Positions 36,441 through 48,345 of a stretch of 64,000 nt of DNA are shown here, piece after piece. Position 1 is the stretch's first letter; the number at the start of each line of letters is the position of its first letter. The notes under the pieces are model-generated. The model searched no databases. It had not been told where the DNA came from and was given only the letters and a program-made list of their open reading frames with translations. A program made the translations under genes and the position numbers. Where the stretch lies: the NCBI GenBank assembly GCA_916613615.1, contig OU744726.1, positions 60,714,987-60,778,986 of the forward strand, written 5' to 3'. The stretch comes from Steromphala cineraria. Lineage: Eukaryota > Mollusca > Gastropoda > Trochida > Trochidae.

Positions 36441-38591
36441 ACATCATCTCCATTGTATAAGTCACGACAAACTAGTTTAATCATTGTGTTGTGTAAGGTG
36501 AAATCTAATTTCAGAAGTGTCATGTCGAAAAGAAATAATGCCATTTCAAAAACTAGACATTTAAGAATGATATACGGTGTTTGTGTTTTCAATTTTAGAC
36601 TGAAAATCAATTGATGTATTTTGATGCAAATTTCTTTGATAATGCTGTTTTTGTTAATGCAGGAACATCTATTTGACTATTTTTGTCTGAAGTATATTTT
36701 CCCATGACAAGGTGTAAATGAAAAGGCAGAAGTTTGCAGTACTGATGAGTAACATCAAGAAACATTACATTTTTTATACATTTGATATATGATTTATATT
36801 TCGAAATGTTGCTAGAAAGTATTTTGAATTTTGTCCTTATTTCATTTTTATTGTTTTTCAGACCTTTTCTTAACCATTGCCCTCATAATACATTTAGGAG
36901 ATATTCTTAAACTTTTAATAGAAATACCGTTGCCTTATCTTTGTTAACTTAACTTATGCGGTCTGATTAACTTTAACATTGTGATAACTCACCTCGTCAT
37001 GCAAAAATTAAAACAAAAGCAGAAAAAGCAAATCTTAAATTGGTTTAAACCGATTTTGGAAACAAACGTAATTTCAAACACAAATTTAAAAATAATTGAT
37101 TTCAAAGGGTTATCTTGCATACATGTATATGTTGCCTGTAAAACAAGATCAAGAAACTGCAAGGTAATAGTGCAAATCATCTCTGCATAAATACTTCACA
37201 ACAAATGAGAGTACTCTCCACATTTTTGTTTCGTTTTTCTTATATCTAAATGACATGTGGATAATTTGAGATGGCTCATTTTCAGATTGTAATGACCACA
37301 AATGTCCTTTGTGCAGTAAAGATAATCATTTTCATATTGATTTGTGAATGTTATGGAATAAGATTCCGTTATGTATCACAATTTTATTATGTGAATTCTT
37401 ATATAGTTACTATCATCTTCATCTGCAGAGTTACTTAACTATCTAAGTTTATATGTGTGTATGGATTTTGAATTAAGTCAAAACAGTATCAATAGTTGAC
37501 TATTTACTTAACGTTATGCAGATGTACATATCTACCTTGTAAATGCAATGTTAGACGTGTTTCCAACAACAAATTCCAAAATATTCGTGTTTCTTTTGCT
37601 GTTTAGTATATATGTTGACCTTGTAGTCAACATTGATTGGAAATTATAAGATTATCTACAAATAAATGTTAAAGTAAATATTGTACCGCATTCAGCGTTA
37701 CCCATGATACACTGGTGAACCTCTTTGATTTCGTGAGTTTTAAATTGTTTAAAATAAGACTATTTATAAGTTAAAATTTCTATTGAAAGTGATTTTTACA
37801 AATATATTAACTTGTAATTTACATTATTCGAATATAAAAATACATCGTTTATAATTGTAACCAAAGTGTCTTTCTGAAGGCTAAAACAGGGTATTCCCTT
37901 TCTTAATGCTGTTCCCTTTTTAAATCGATTCTTGGTCAAATTGGATAAGGGATCAAAACGTTGTTGGCTCTTTGGATCTATTAAAGATCAAAGCAATAGA
38001 ATGTAATTATGGTATCCTACCGGAAAAAACCCATACGAATTATGAAATATTGTTTACAGAGCTCCTATTATTCATATCATATTGAGCTACAAAGCCCCTA
38101 ACTTTATGTTATAATTTGTCTTATAGCTATTGGTCAAATTCTTCGTCGCTCCTTATGAGTGACAAGATCAAACATTGTTACTAATGAAGGAAAACTGGGG
38201 TAATATATCATGAAAGAGATAATTAGTACAGTTAATGTTTTATCCATTAGTTCTGAGATGAGTAATCAGTGACTAAGTTTTGTTATTGAAGATTATCTAT
38301 TAATTCAGTTAGATAGAAAATAATGGCAGATAAGTAATCTGTTCAAGTTTTCTGGGAAAATGTAGTTTCAAACTTGTTGTGTGTTATTAAGTGATATATT
38401 AAAGATACGTCTTTTTTATTTGAAATTCTCATCAAATGCTGGTTTGTCATCCAGTATCCAACCTGACACCCAAGGTAACTTCAATCAGACGCATGCCAAT
38501 TCTTACATTTACAAAAACTGGTAGAAACATCAACACCTGATGGCTTGCAGTAGGTGGTGAAGGTGATAATTTGGTCGGGGTAGAATATGGG

Positions 38592-38660
38592 CGAGTGAGT
38601 GACGTATTGTTTTACGCTGCTTGGGCAATATTTCAGCCATAAGTGGCGTCAGGGTAGAAT
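38592..38660 (+). repeat. GAGTGAGT-type repeat, fragment
   Basis: CGAGTGAGTGACGTATTGTT, TTACGCTGCTTGGGCAATAT and TTCAGCCATAAGTGGCG are typical of a widespread molluscan repeat. Only its first part is present. Confidence 0.65.
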
Positions 38661-39009
38661 ATAAAATAGATTGATTCAGTCCATGAATATAACTGTCACT
38701 TAGTGAACATTGGGGTAATTGTTTTGTTACGATATGATTTGTTGCTTGAGTGAACTGTTTGTTCTAGATACTAAATGAGACCGAGAGGAAAACATTAAAG
38801 CAAAAAGCAAATGCAGTTAACATGTGAATCTAACTTATAGAAAATGTTACATATATTTTACAGCTATTGCAAATGAGTTGTCTGCGCTGCACGGATGAAT
38901 GGACAATGTCGTCCTATGCAATATGTCTGAATTCAATAATGTCAGAATTTTAATCGTTCTCCCAATCAATTTCATGTTCGCTAGCACCTCAACGGTCACT
39001 CATGGTGGA

Positions 39010-39145
39010 TGGTGCATCAACTATTATGGACTCATAGTAAACCAGCTCTGTCAGAAGCAGCTGCTGTACACCATTCAGTTCAAGTCATAATTGACGCTCT
39101 GACTTTAACAGGTGAAGGCTTTAACAATGCTTTCAGGAGTTCAAA
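39010..39145 (+). repeat. Module M1, diverged third copy
   Basis: TATTATGGACTCATAGTAAA, then CAGAAGCAGCTGCTGTACAC, CATTCAG, AAGTCATAATTGACG and AACAGGTGAAGG follow the same order as in 3570-3700. The open frame here (38899-39090) is shifted relative to the copy A frame, so no shared protein is kept across all three copies. M2 follows about 500 bp downstream, as in A and B. Confidence 0.5.
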
Positions 39146-39544
39146 CTCTTTATCACAATAGCCAGCATAATTGTAGAAAGAACACTCGTTGTTGTGATCT
39201 GTAGTGAAACCCTTGGGATTTGATTAACTTTTGAACCGTAAATGTTACGGTAATTCCAATTCTATAATCATCACACATCACATTCAAAAATCGTATTTTC
39301 AGCTGTCATGTCTTAGCTTTTCAGACACTAAGCGAATAGACTCTACGAAACCAATTTAAGGTAATGTAAGAATAACGCTCTTACCTACTGCTTAGACTCA
39401 TTTATTGTAAGGGATGTTTTTTTTGTAACTTCACTTTTCTTCAGCTTAAAGTAAAACATGTGAGAAACTAAAGGTCAAGTTCTTTAACAGATACATGTAT
39501 GTTTTTGTTTAGTACCACTGTGAGGATACCTTGTACGTCTAGTC

Positions 39545-39700
39545 ACTATTAAAGGATACGATTCAATTTACAGACATCAAGAATACATCAAATATAACAA
39601 GCAAAACACAAGTTGACTTTGTCTCAGATTTCAATCAATCAAACTGACGCCATAACATTCGACTCTTGGCGTGGACATTCATTGCTTACCACAAAAACAT
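39545..39700 (+). repeat. Module M2, diverged copy
   Basis: GATACGATTCAATTTACAGA, GTTGACTTTGTCTCAGATTT and CAATCAATCAAACTGACGCC, then GACTCTTGGC and TTGCTTACCACA. This is one of the clearest matches to the copies at 45742 and 49262. Confidence 0.55.
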
Positions 39701-40289
39701 CAACACGATCCCTCTGTGCGTCATATACAGCACATTAGATCAGCGAGATTCTCAGAGAGACGGACGGACAGACAATTGTCTATCAACGTCTCACTTCTGT
39801 ACATAGCTAAAATACATTATACATTTATACACACAATTTGTTTATAAAATATGTAGATAACCATTCAAAACAAAACTATGAGAAACATTATTTAAACATC
39901 ATTATAACAAGTCTTTCATAAAATGTATGTTCAAAATGCAGATTTTGGTTGAAAACAGAAATCGGACGATTATCTATTCGGGGTTAATTTGTGAGTGTCG
40001 GCGCTTGCATTCGTACATGCCTATAATCCCAATGATCACGTATATTAGCTTATTCACCTGATCCTGGATTTGAATTGAGCAGGATTAAAATTTGGTGTAC
40101 TTAAGCTTAAAGAAGATGAATTTTATCTCCTTCAGTTATCCACGTGACATTGAGCTTTTACAAGATAATCCTTGAATAAAGAATTAAAAAGGTTAATTGT
40201 CATGTACATACACATACACAAAAGCTTGCGTGTCATTATCCAGAATTTACACATACACAACCATATACGTGTACAACCGTATAGGTAAT

Positions 40290-40363
40290 AGATATACCCA
40301 CACTTCTCGAGGTGCATTGCTCAATACACCTCCTGTTGCACCGAGGGAAGTGTGGGTATATCT
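40290..40363. repeat. Hairpin with 16-bp perfect outer stem
   Basis: AGATATACCCACACTTC and GAAGTGTGGGTATATCT pair perfectly. An inner GAGGTGCA/TGCACCGAG continues the stem with mismatches around a loop of about 20 bases. It could be a very small MITE or a structured RNA; nothing decides between them. Confidence 0.8.
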
Positions 40364-41259
40364 TACTTATGCCCCAATCTGGTCGAGTTATTAAAGTTGT
40401 TAAAAAAGCTTTTCATCGTTCTATTTGTATATACGTCTTGATCTAACTTGATAAATAGAATATTTACAAAACACAATATAAATGAAGTTTTAAAAACATA
40501 AACTAACTTCATGACATTAAGATTTGGTATACAAACTAGTACCTACACATAAGCTTGTATAGGAAATGTAACAACACAGACATGACGCAACAGAAACTTC
40601 CTCTGTTTGTATCAACCCTCAGTAGCACAGTTGGTAAGTCATAAAATGTTGATCCCACCTCTGTTTTAATCAGACAAGACATGGTTTTCGGCAGTTTCTC
40701 ATGGCGAAAAACTTTGCACTAGATTCCATTTGATGTTTTCAGCAAATGTCAATACTTTCCGCATGGAAAGGGTGGGTTTCATCACAATACTTTTGCCATG
40801 ATTCAGTAGCCAAATAGTTTTGTTTTTAGGGCAGCGTGAATGATTGCACAACTAACTTTGATTGCCGCCATACAGGCATCTCCCTTTCTAGGCAACTAAT
40901 TTGGCCAATTAAAACATAGACTCGATCAACATTTCAAGAGTTGATCTGCGCAAGCCACTGTGGGGAGAGAGTGAGATTGGAATGCCTCTTGGTATTTGAA
41001 TTTTTCCTTCTTGTAGTTTTATTTGCACAAATGTGCTTTGTAAAAAAATTTAATTAAAGTAACTGATGTTTGCGATACTACACGTAGAAATCCGCTAGTT
41101 TACAAAATTACTGAAATAAACTATTCGTTTTGATAGAATATCAGCACCTTTACATAAAGGTATATATATGAATTGCCTGCTCAACAATGCCTTATAATCA
41201 TGTTATTATACTTTTTACACTCAAGGCGCCAATTGTGCGCTCTTATGTATCAAGTTGAC

Positions 41260-41524
41260 CAGTCTAAGTACACCTAGCCTCAATATTATCCGTTTCACTC
41301 CTATACCGAGTCTAGAAAGGTCAAGTTGAGGGTTGCGTCAGCCGACCTTTCTGCGACCTTTGACCCTCCAACGTTATACCTGATAAGGCAGTCTATTGCG
41401 GCTTGGTAAGATGAGTTCTGATTCGTCAATTCGATACTTGGGCTGACGCAACTCTCTACTCGGCCTTTCTTGACTCAGTATAGTTGTGAAACGAATAATA
41501 TTGAGGCTAGGTTTACTTAGACTG
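41260..41524. mobile_element. Mutator-like MITE with 9-bp target duplication
   Basis: Long inverted ends (41260-41344 and 41441-41524) begin CAGTCTAAGTA and end TACTTAGACTG, matching over about 84 bp with scattered differences. The 9 bases CAAGTTGAC flank both sides exactly (41251-41259 and 41525-41533). Long inverted repeats with a 9-bp duplication fit Mutator-like elements. The element is 265 bp and has no coding capacity. The intact target duplication suggests a fairly young insertion. Confidence 0.9.
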
Positions 41525-41937
41525 CAAGTTGACAAATCTTAATCAACCAAAATGTGAACCTCATTGTCTCAACTACGTTGTGTAATAATCATGTACTAAA
41601 AATTTATACCTACAAACTCTTAATGGTACCTTGAATTTCGTTTCAACAATAAATACTGACTGTCCCTTTAATGAAGATCTCTTGGACAGTGAAGAGTATA
41701 ACCTCGTGTATATTCATTAACAAAAACACACCATCAGATGCTTGATGCTTGATATTTTGATAAAAACACATTTTGTCCATGAACAGTAAAATTTGACTTT
41801 AGCAACATTATATGGAACTTAGAATTTGCATTTCAAATTTCACATAACCTTTTGGCTTAAAAAATATGCTTTTGAAAAATCTTGACAGCTTGTATTCATG
41901 TAAAGCGTAACACTTAGGCAATATACATGTTCTGATC

Positions 41938-42301
41938 TTAAAGGGGCAGTAGCACGTTTTTAGGGGGAATATAAGGTGATGTCAGGAAAATGAAAATAAA
42001 TGGTTCCAATCTTTAGACAATGTATAAAAACTAAATGGAGCAGTAATAAATCAAATATACAATGTAAAGTTAAGCCATGCGATTCCTTTTCTTACACAAA
42101 ATGAATTAAAGGTGTTCACACAAAAATGGCTGCCAATGGATTTTATGTGAATCCTCATACTTTGTTCTCTGACTACGGATGATTGGTTTGTGTTATGAGA
42201 TTTATGATACTATCAAAGTAATACATTTAGCATTAACTTATAGTTATCAGTGAAAAATTGAAAATATAAAATTGTCAAAAAACGTGCTACTGCCCCTTTA
42301 A
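41938..42301 (+). mobile_element. TTAA-flanked MITE, full intact copy
   Basis: This is the best-preserved member, TTAAAGGGGCAGTAGCACGT to ACGTGCTACTGCCCCTTTAA, 364 bp with TTAA at both ends. The interior keeps AAAATGGCTGCCAATGGATT. It lies 414 bp downstream of the Mutator-like MITE. Confidence 0.9.
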
Positions 42302-43399
42302 TGTGTAACTGGACGTTATGGAAGCACTGTTTTTTTATTCGTGTTGGATATTTCAAATCTAAAATGTGTAGCATGTTCGGTGTTTCAGTTGAATGGATTA
42401 ATACTAATTGTAAAACTTGATAAAATCTTATATAAACACTTAAAATGTCTTCCATAGATCTTTTAAGGAATTCGTTGCATAATGATTAAATTTGTTATTT
42501 GAATGTTGCGGGATTTCTAAGACCTCTAATTTAAATTTAAATAAAATATATCGATTTTTGTACAACCTACAAAGAATCTAAAGTATCCGAAATTGAATAT
42601 GAAATTGTTAAGGTAACAACAATGACTTTCATTAATTTCACATAATTTTTGCATTATGAGACAAATTTAGAACTTGTAAATTGTGTAAGTCTGGGTCATG
42701 TCATATTTAGACATTATCAGCTAGAGAGATGTCAATTCCAATGCAATTTTTAAATATGTGTCAATCTGTCCTTCATACTTTCCGTTCTAATCATATAACG
42801 ACTGTCACGGAGAGAACACTGTTTTAGTGTGATTGACAGCCACTCAGAAATGTCCTTTTCCATTCTTTATCAAATTGTGATAAGGGCTTCATAAATGCTC
42901 TATTGTATTTAAGTGACTGACGATACAATGACGTTTAGAACTAAATCAGTCCTATCAGAATGTTTAGAATGTTCATCGATTATATTTCTTTTTAGATCTC
43001 TAAAATTTGGCTTTAACAGAATAAAATTGTCATGAACACATAATATATTTCAGTCAGTCATAATTAGAGTTTTTCAATATCCTGTAGTGGCACCTTTGTC
43101 ATCAATAATCGCAGTAGTGCCTTCTCATTGAACGTACTAAAATGTTCGTTGGTATTTATTTGCACTGGTTGACATTGTTACGTGTTATACTTTCCTTTAC
43201 AGGTTAGTTTATATTGACACATTTCAATGTAGACGCAATTTGTGTTTTTGGAAATGTGCATTTACGATAATGTTAAGCAATGGTTGAATTAATGAAGCAT
43301 GTTTTCTTCCAGAAGTGTCAGTGAAATCAGTAAAACAAAATATTTCCATTGCTTTTATATTGAACAAAGGTATTTACGGAGAATGTGTTACATACCTAT
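42302..43399. other. No gene seen
   Basis: AT-rich unique sequence between the intact MITE and the M5 copy. Nothing is recognised. Confidence 0.5.
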
Positions 43400-43565
43400 T
43401 AGTTTCTTCGTGACGACAATGGTAATATTAGAACTGTTTACTGTCACATACAAACAAAATATGATATGATTGATGATGTTTGTAATGCCGTCAGACCTGT
43501 CCTCCCATTAGAAGGCTAACATTACCATCCATCTGATTGATACATGAGAAGTCATAAGAAAACAA
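43400..43565 (+). repeat. Module M5, diverged copy
   Basis: CTTCGTGACGACAATGGTAA, ACTGTTTACTGTCACATAC, TATGATATGATTGATGATGT, CCTCCCATTAGAAGGCTAAC and TCTGATTGATACATGA follow the shared order. Confidence 0.5.
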
Positions 43566-43984
43566 TAAGTTATATTATATGTAATGTATTTTTGAAGTTT
43601 GTTTTAGAATCTAATCCAATTAATTCTAACTAAAATCATTTCTTTGAATTGATGAAATGATACATAACAGGTAGTTGCCGTTCATGTCATTATTTATCGA
43701 GAAGTATGTTTTGTTAATGAATCTGTCATGTTTTATCAACAGATTTGTAGCAATTACATTTGAGAATTTATAATTTAAATCCCCAAAAAATTAGATAAAG
43801 TGCAAAATATTTTTTTTTTAAATATTCAAAATCACTTTTTTGCTTAGGCCTTTTAAAATTCTTATGCTTTCCTAAATTAAATTGATAAGCACCTTATCAA
43901 TGCCACCTTACCAAAACTTTTAAACATCTACAAGTGAACGCTCCGTTTTTGTCGCATTCAACGTACGAATAGAACTGAAAATCT

Positions 43985-44065
43985 ATTTTTTGTACTATGA
44001 AATTACTCATATGCCGCTGCCTGCGGCCTGGGTCTAAATAAAGTTCAGTTCAGTTCAGTTCAGAA
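43985..44065 (+). mobile_element. LINE-like 3' tail
   Basis: TGCCGCTGCCTGCGGCCTGG is followed by TCTAAATAAAGTTCAG and three more TTCAG repeats. A GC-rich end followed by a short pentamer repeat is usual for the 3' ends of some LINEs. No reverse transcriptase is present upstream. Confidence 0.45.
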
Positions 44066-44170
44066 TAGTACAAGGAAAATTATGAAGTTAACCAATAACT
44101 GAGAGGCTGAGGTTTTTATCTGTTTATTTAAAACAATAAAGGATTGTTAAATTCCTGCAAAATATTCCTT

Positions 44171-44200
44171 ATACACTCACGGGCAAAAGAAAGTATAGGT
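44171..44200 (+). repeat. Likely 5' terminal inverted repeat of the Tc1 relic
   Basis: The stretch CACGGGCAAAAGAAAGTATA lies about 280 bp upstream of the transposase relic and resembles the terminal repeat usual for this Tc1 group. I found no matching inverted copy downstream, consistent with loss of the element's 3' half. Confidence 0.55.
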
Positions 44201-44457
44201 CCTTCATATTGATATAAATTAAATACTTTTGATCATACCAAATGTTACTTATACTTAACATAATGGCATGCCTTAAAACACATAATAAATATCGCAAAAA
44301 CGGAACTTGTGTTGCCCTATGTTTTAGAAACCGGAAAAATAGTGAATTCCGTTTAAAACCAATTGCTTGAAAATTAAGTGCATAAAATATGTATCAATCG
44401 ATTTACTGGATACTGTCATATCATAGCAACTGAAAAAACACAAACGGATTGGCAAGT

Positions 44458-44910
44458 TTGACTCAGGAACAACGAGATAGAGCTATTGGAATGGCTGAAA
44501 TGGGAGCAACACCCGGCAATATTGCTCGAACGTTCCATTTCATGCCACTGACAGTGTCCAGGCTTATGTAATGTCATAGACAGACTGGTCGGACACAGGA
44601 CAGATTCAAAAGTGGAAGATCATGTGTTACAACGACTCAAGAAGATCACTACATCCGGACAATTCATCTGAGAAACAGATTTGTAACGGCAACGGAAACA
44701 GCGCCAATGGCTCTTGATCATCCTGTTAGTAGACATACAGTGTCTAGGAGATTACGTGTAGCACGGATTCAGGCTTATCGGCAGGGATTCAGGCTGGACC
44801 CCTCAACATAAGCGCAGTCGACTTCAATCGGCGCGATGAGTTTTCAGCACAGACCCTGTTACCATCAGGCAAATGACAAGTAGATTTTGGCTGTATCGCT
44901 GGGCTTACTT
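44458..44910 (+). pseudogene. Degenerate Tc1/mariner transposase, N-terminal half
   Basis: The translation from 44458 gives LTQEQRDRAIGMAEMG followed by TPGNIARTF and LTVSRL, the first helix-turn-helix of Tc1-family transposases. An in-frame TAA follows. After it the frame resumes with GRTQDRFKSGR, then TTTQEDHYIRTIHLRNRF, HPVSRHTVSRRLR and IQAYRQGFRLDP, which are the second DNA-binding region and linker typical of the family. A frameshift near 44805 moves the reading to PQHKRSRLQSAR. Homology fades by about 44910, before any DDE catalytic domain. This copy is dead: it has at least one premature stop, one frameshift and no catalytic core. No partner coding region lies on either side. Confidence 0.9.
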
Positions 44911-45741
44911 ACAGGCCATAATTTGGGCATATACATAAAGGAATTTGCGTCAGATTCTTTTGGGTTAAATAGTTAACAAAGAATCTCTCAAAGAACATGA
45001 ATTTTAGAATGTCATGTAATGTGTTTTGTTAGAAAATAAGCCCACAGATGAATTTGTAACGTTTCTAAAAAAAACACCAAGGACATCAGAATCTGAGTCA
45101 ATCGCTCATATTAAAGAAAATGTTATGATTATCTCAGCCATTATCTGCCTGTCTCTGTTAGAGTTACTCTTTGAGCTACATTCAACCTTAGCATATACAT
45201 ACTGTGTGTTCATATCTTCTTAGTCTTGCCAAGACGATCATGTACATTTTAGCTACAGGGATGAAAATATGATATGAAATAATGATTTGAATATTCATAC
45301 ACTCTAATACAAACTTATTTATAAAGAATGTAAATATTCTCACGTTCATTTAATAAAAATGTACTTTTTGAAATTGAAGCAATGTAAAACTGCCCAGTTG
45401 CATATTGCTTATCAGTTTGAATATTAGAAGAAAGCATGATACAGAATATCAACATCTTGACTCTTGATTTGACATCTTGAAAATTACTTCAGAACTGAAC
45501 CTTATTTGAGTGTATACAATGATAAATAAACAATGTCTAAGCTACATGCAAATTACTGGCTAAGCTTGCAAGCAGGCGGCTTAAGGACAATTAGCTTTGA
45601 CAATAATGTCAACAGACTTAACATTTCGAGCATAAATTTATGTGTATTGAGACAAATTTGTAAATTGACTGTCAAAGTTATTGTTAACGATATTGATTAT
45701 TCCAATCAAACATGCCGAGCCTTTTGAACCACCAGTTAGGG
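44911..45741. other. No firm gene; weak frame at 45029-45223
   Basis: After a possible acceptor GTTTTGTTAG (ending 45030), a frame encodes a polar stretch DEFVTFLKKTPRTSESESIA and then a hydrophobic run. No donor is convincing. A frame at 45533-45727 (+) has no support. Confidence 0.3.
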
Positions 45742-45915
45742 TCCCATCCAATTTACAGAGACTCGGACAAGGACCCTGATTTTATCAAATATGAAATGAA
45801 ATAGGGGTTTGTCTTGATCCGAGATCTCAATCAATCAAACTGACACACTAACACTGGACTCCTAACACAGGTCATGCCTGTGATTGACCATAGAGGACTT
45901 TTTGCTGGATTACTG
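45742..45915 (+). repeat. Module M2, diverged copy
   Basis: GGGTCCCATCCAATTTACAG, GACCCTGATTTTATC, GAGATCTCAATCAATCAAAC, TGACACACTAACACTGGACT and TGACCATAGAGGAC follow the M2 order. Confidence 0.55.
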
Positions 45916-46144
45916 CGGTTTCTCCGGGGAGTTTTCCCCCCTCTACTTATGTTGAGAACTGGTCATTTAAGTTAGATTATTTGATAATAAACATCTATTA
46001 AGCATCACATAAATACAATCAATGGATTAATTAACAGGGCATTCTGTTTGGTAAGTTAATGACATTTTTTACCTATGAGGGCAGTAATATCGGGGTTCAT
46101 ATTTTTCATATGATGCCCAAAAGCAAAATATAACTTTTAAGTGA

Positions 46145-46580
46145 TGTCACGTAATAAACAATGCTTTTTCGTCATGGATCATAATGACGTTTCTTTCTAT
46201 GTGCGCCAGCAGCTATTTTGCCTCTGTTTGGAACATATTTTTAGTGTTATTTTCATTACGTGACTTTGGACTTTTATGTCTTTGATCACTATGACGTTAC
46301 TTTCTATGTGCGCCTGCAGCTAGTGCGCCTCTGTTTGAAACATTTTTTGGGGTTATTTTCATTTCGTGACTTTGGACTTTATTGTCATTGATCACTATGA
46401 CGTTACTTTCTATGTGCGCCGGTACCTATTTCGCCTCTGTTAAGAAAATTTTTTTTAGGGTTATTTAAATTTCGTGACTTTGGACTTTGTTGTCATTGAT
46501 CACTATGACGTTATTTTCTATGTGCGCCGGCAGCTAGTGCGCCTCTAAGCTTTATTATAATTTCGTGACTTTGGTTATAA
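46145..46580 (+). repeat. 107-bp tandem repeat, about 4 copies
   Basis: TTTCTATGTGCGCC recurs at 46194, 46301, 46407 and 46515, spaced 107, 106 and 108 bp. Each unit also has TTGATCACTATGACGTTA (TGATCA palindrome, TGACGT) and TTTCGTGACTTTGGACTTT. The first and last units are partial. The GC content is higher than in the surroundings. Confidence 0.95.
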
Positions 46581-47394
46581 AAAGAATATCATATTCCTGC
46601 CCGTGATATAGTATGTTTACAACGGTTCTCCATAAATTTCAGTACACCACTTGATGTCTCTCGGAAAATACTAAATATAGACAATCGTTTCGTAAACATA
46701 TTATGTTATGGACACTCATATGATAAAATCTATTCATGTTTGATGTCATTGCATACATGATTCTGTGTTTTGCATAAAAAGAAGGCATCAAATTACTTTA
46801 TCCTTAATCCATGTAAAGTGAAAATGGGTCGAAGTCAAAATAACAATTCAAATCCATGTGTGCCAAAATTAGACACGCAACTCCAACAATCCATGTCATA
46901 TTACAAACTCCACTTCTTCTCCCTTGATATTAGAAATAACTAATGTTTTGACTAAACACGTTAATAAAATGAATATTGTCAATTCAAAGACCTCATTTAA
47001 AGAAGCACCATGAAGTTAATTAAGAGAGATGTAGGTCACTTTCAACACGCTGAAATAACATACTTTTTTACGTACATACCTCAAAAACACAATTCTGGTA
47101 GAGGATCACAACACTGTTCATGAAGTGATCTTTGGCATTTTGTGATATGTTTTAGTAAGTTATTTTTTACATCCTACAGTACCTACTGACGATATAAATT
47201 CTAAAGTACTAGTACGTCATTTCCTATGAATTTTTCAATTACATCGAATTATGGCAACCAAATTGATATTTGAAATAAGCATATTGTGTTAAATAAGCCA
47301 TTTGCATTTAAAATAGTTACGTTAGCGGAAAAATATGCAATAAGTTTTAAATGCATGAAAAAGGCTTAGGCTCCCAGAATTATTTAGATTGTGC
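46581..47394. other. No gene seen
   Basis: AT-rich unique sequence between the 107-bp tandem repeat and M5. Nothing is recognised. Confidence 0.5.
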
Positions 47395-47610
47395 GATCAC
47401 TTCTCATGACGTACTTTGTAAAACTAGTATTAATTCTCATGACGTGCTTTGTAAAATTAGTATTGTTCACTGTCTAACAGGGCGGGAAGTATGATATAAT
47501 TGATGTTGTTCTAAATGCCTTGTGACCTCTTCTCACATTAGAAAAGCTTAAGTTGTCTCGGTCACAGTGTTAACCTTTTGATTGGTGCATCATTCCTGAA
47601 ATAAAAAGCT
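47395..47610 (+). repeat. Module M5, diverged copy with a short internal duplication
   Basis: TCTCATGACGTACTTTGTAA and TCTCATGACGTGCTTTGTAA occur in tandem 35 bp apart. They are followed by TGATATAATTGATGTTGTT, TCTCACATTAGAAAAGCTTA and TTTGATTGGTGCATCATTC. Confidence 0.5.
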
Positions 47611-48182
47611 GTTCCTATTAGAATCACGTCTTGTTCTCAAAGTCTTGAAAAGGAAAAGAAGTCCTACATTTAAACAGCTTTATGCCGTAAAGCATACCTT
47701 GTGTTGAATTTCGATTTACCGGAAATTGAAAGGTTATGTGATAAAAGTTTACTTCAAGATATTTAGTACTCAAAAGTCTAATGTCAAAAACGCCAAAAAG
47801 AAGTACTGACCTGTTGTTTTGATAGTAATTCTCACGATTGTCATCTGATAACAGGTGAAAGAGTCCAAGTTTAAAAATTGTCATTCTGATGATGACAGGT
47901 ATACTGTTGATTGTTGTTAGCTCTAGACAAACGGGCCTCCGAGCATGTTGATTAACCAATTTGAGGGAAATTGAGGAAAGACATAATTACTCTCGTATAT
48001 CGAAAATGGTAGCCCTGTGATGCTCAATTTCAATTAGTTCGATTACAGAGTGCAGAGAGGACAAAATTTTACTTTCAGCAGAATAAGCATTTTATGCCGA
48101 GATGCAGTAATATCATACTTTTGTTTGGTTCTAATTAAGTATTTGTAGATTTTTTATTTGTCCACCTTCATCCAACAAAGTC

Positions 48183-48345
48183 GGGAGTGTGTGATAGCGC
48201 AGTGGTCAGTGCGATCAACATGTCCAGGGTTCGAATCTCGCCAGGAATTCGGCAACATGTCTACAGTAGATACCTGTTCTAAAACACTGAGCAGGAAGGT
48301 TTCGGTGCAATGCTACACTAAATATCAGTTCATGAATCATAACAT
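48183..48345 (+). mobile_element. tRNA-headed SINE
   Basis: A box TAGCGCAGTGG at 48195-48205 and B box GGTTCGAATCT at 48228-48238 have tRNA-like spacing but no foldable acceptor stem and no anticodon arm that I can trust. A body follows with GGCAACATGTCTACAGTAGA, ACCTGTTCTAAAACACT and TGCAATGCTACACTAAATAT. A related body without a head is at 25115-25230, and related fragments lie at 4450-4530 and 14035-14110. Confidence 0.75.

Larger units (their letters stand above)
36011..39009. other. No gene seen
   Basis: It holds an M0 copy (36345) and a GAGTGAGT fragment (38592). Open frames at 36380-36610 (-), 36981-37190 (+) and 36989-37180 (-) overlap one another or fall in M0 and show no splice support. 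Confidence 0.5.

Noticed and set aside
42213..42455. Minus-strand 80-codon frame
   Set aside because: It crosses the right end of the intact TTAA MITE into flanking DNA and has no support as a gene.
47624..47959. Longest open frame in the window (111 codons, minus strand)
   Set aside because: The homologous DNA in the neighbouring unit (50380-50640) does not keep the frame, there are no splice signals, and the composition is typical of AT-rich noise.
48184..48256. A tRNA gene
   Set aside because: A and B boxes are present, but I cannot fold a cloverleaf with a credible acceptor stem and anticodon, and a SINE body follows directly.
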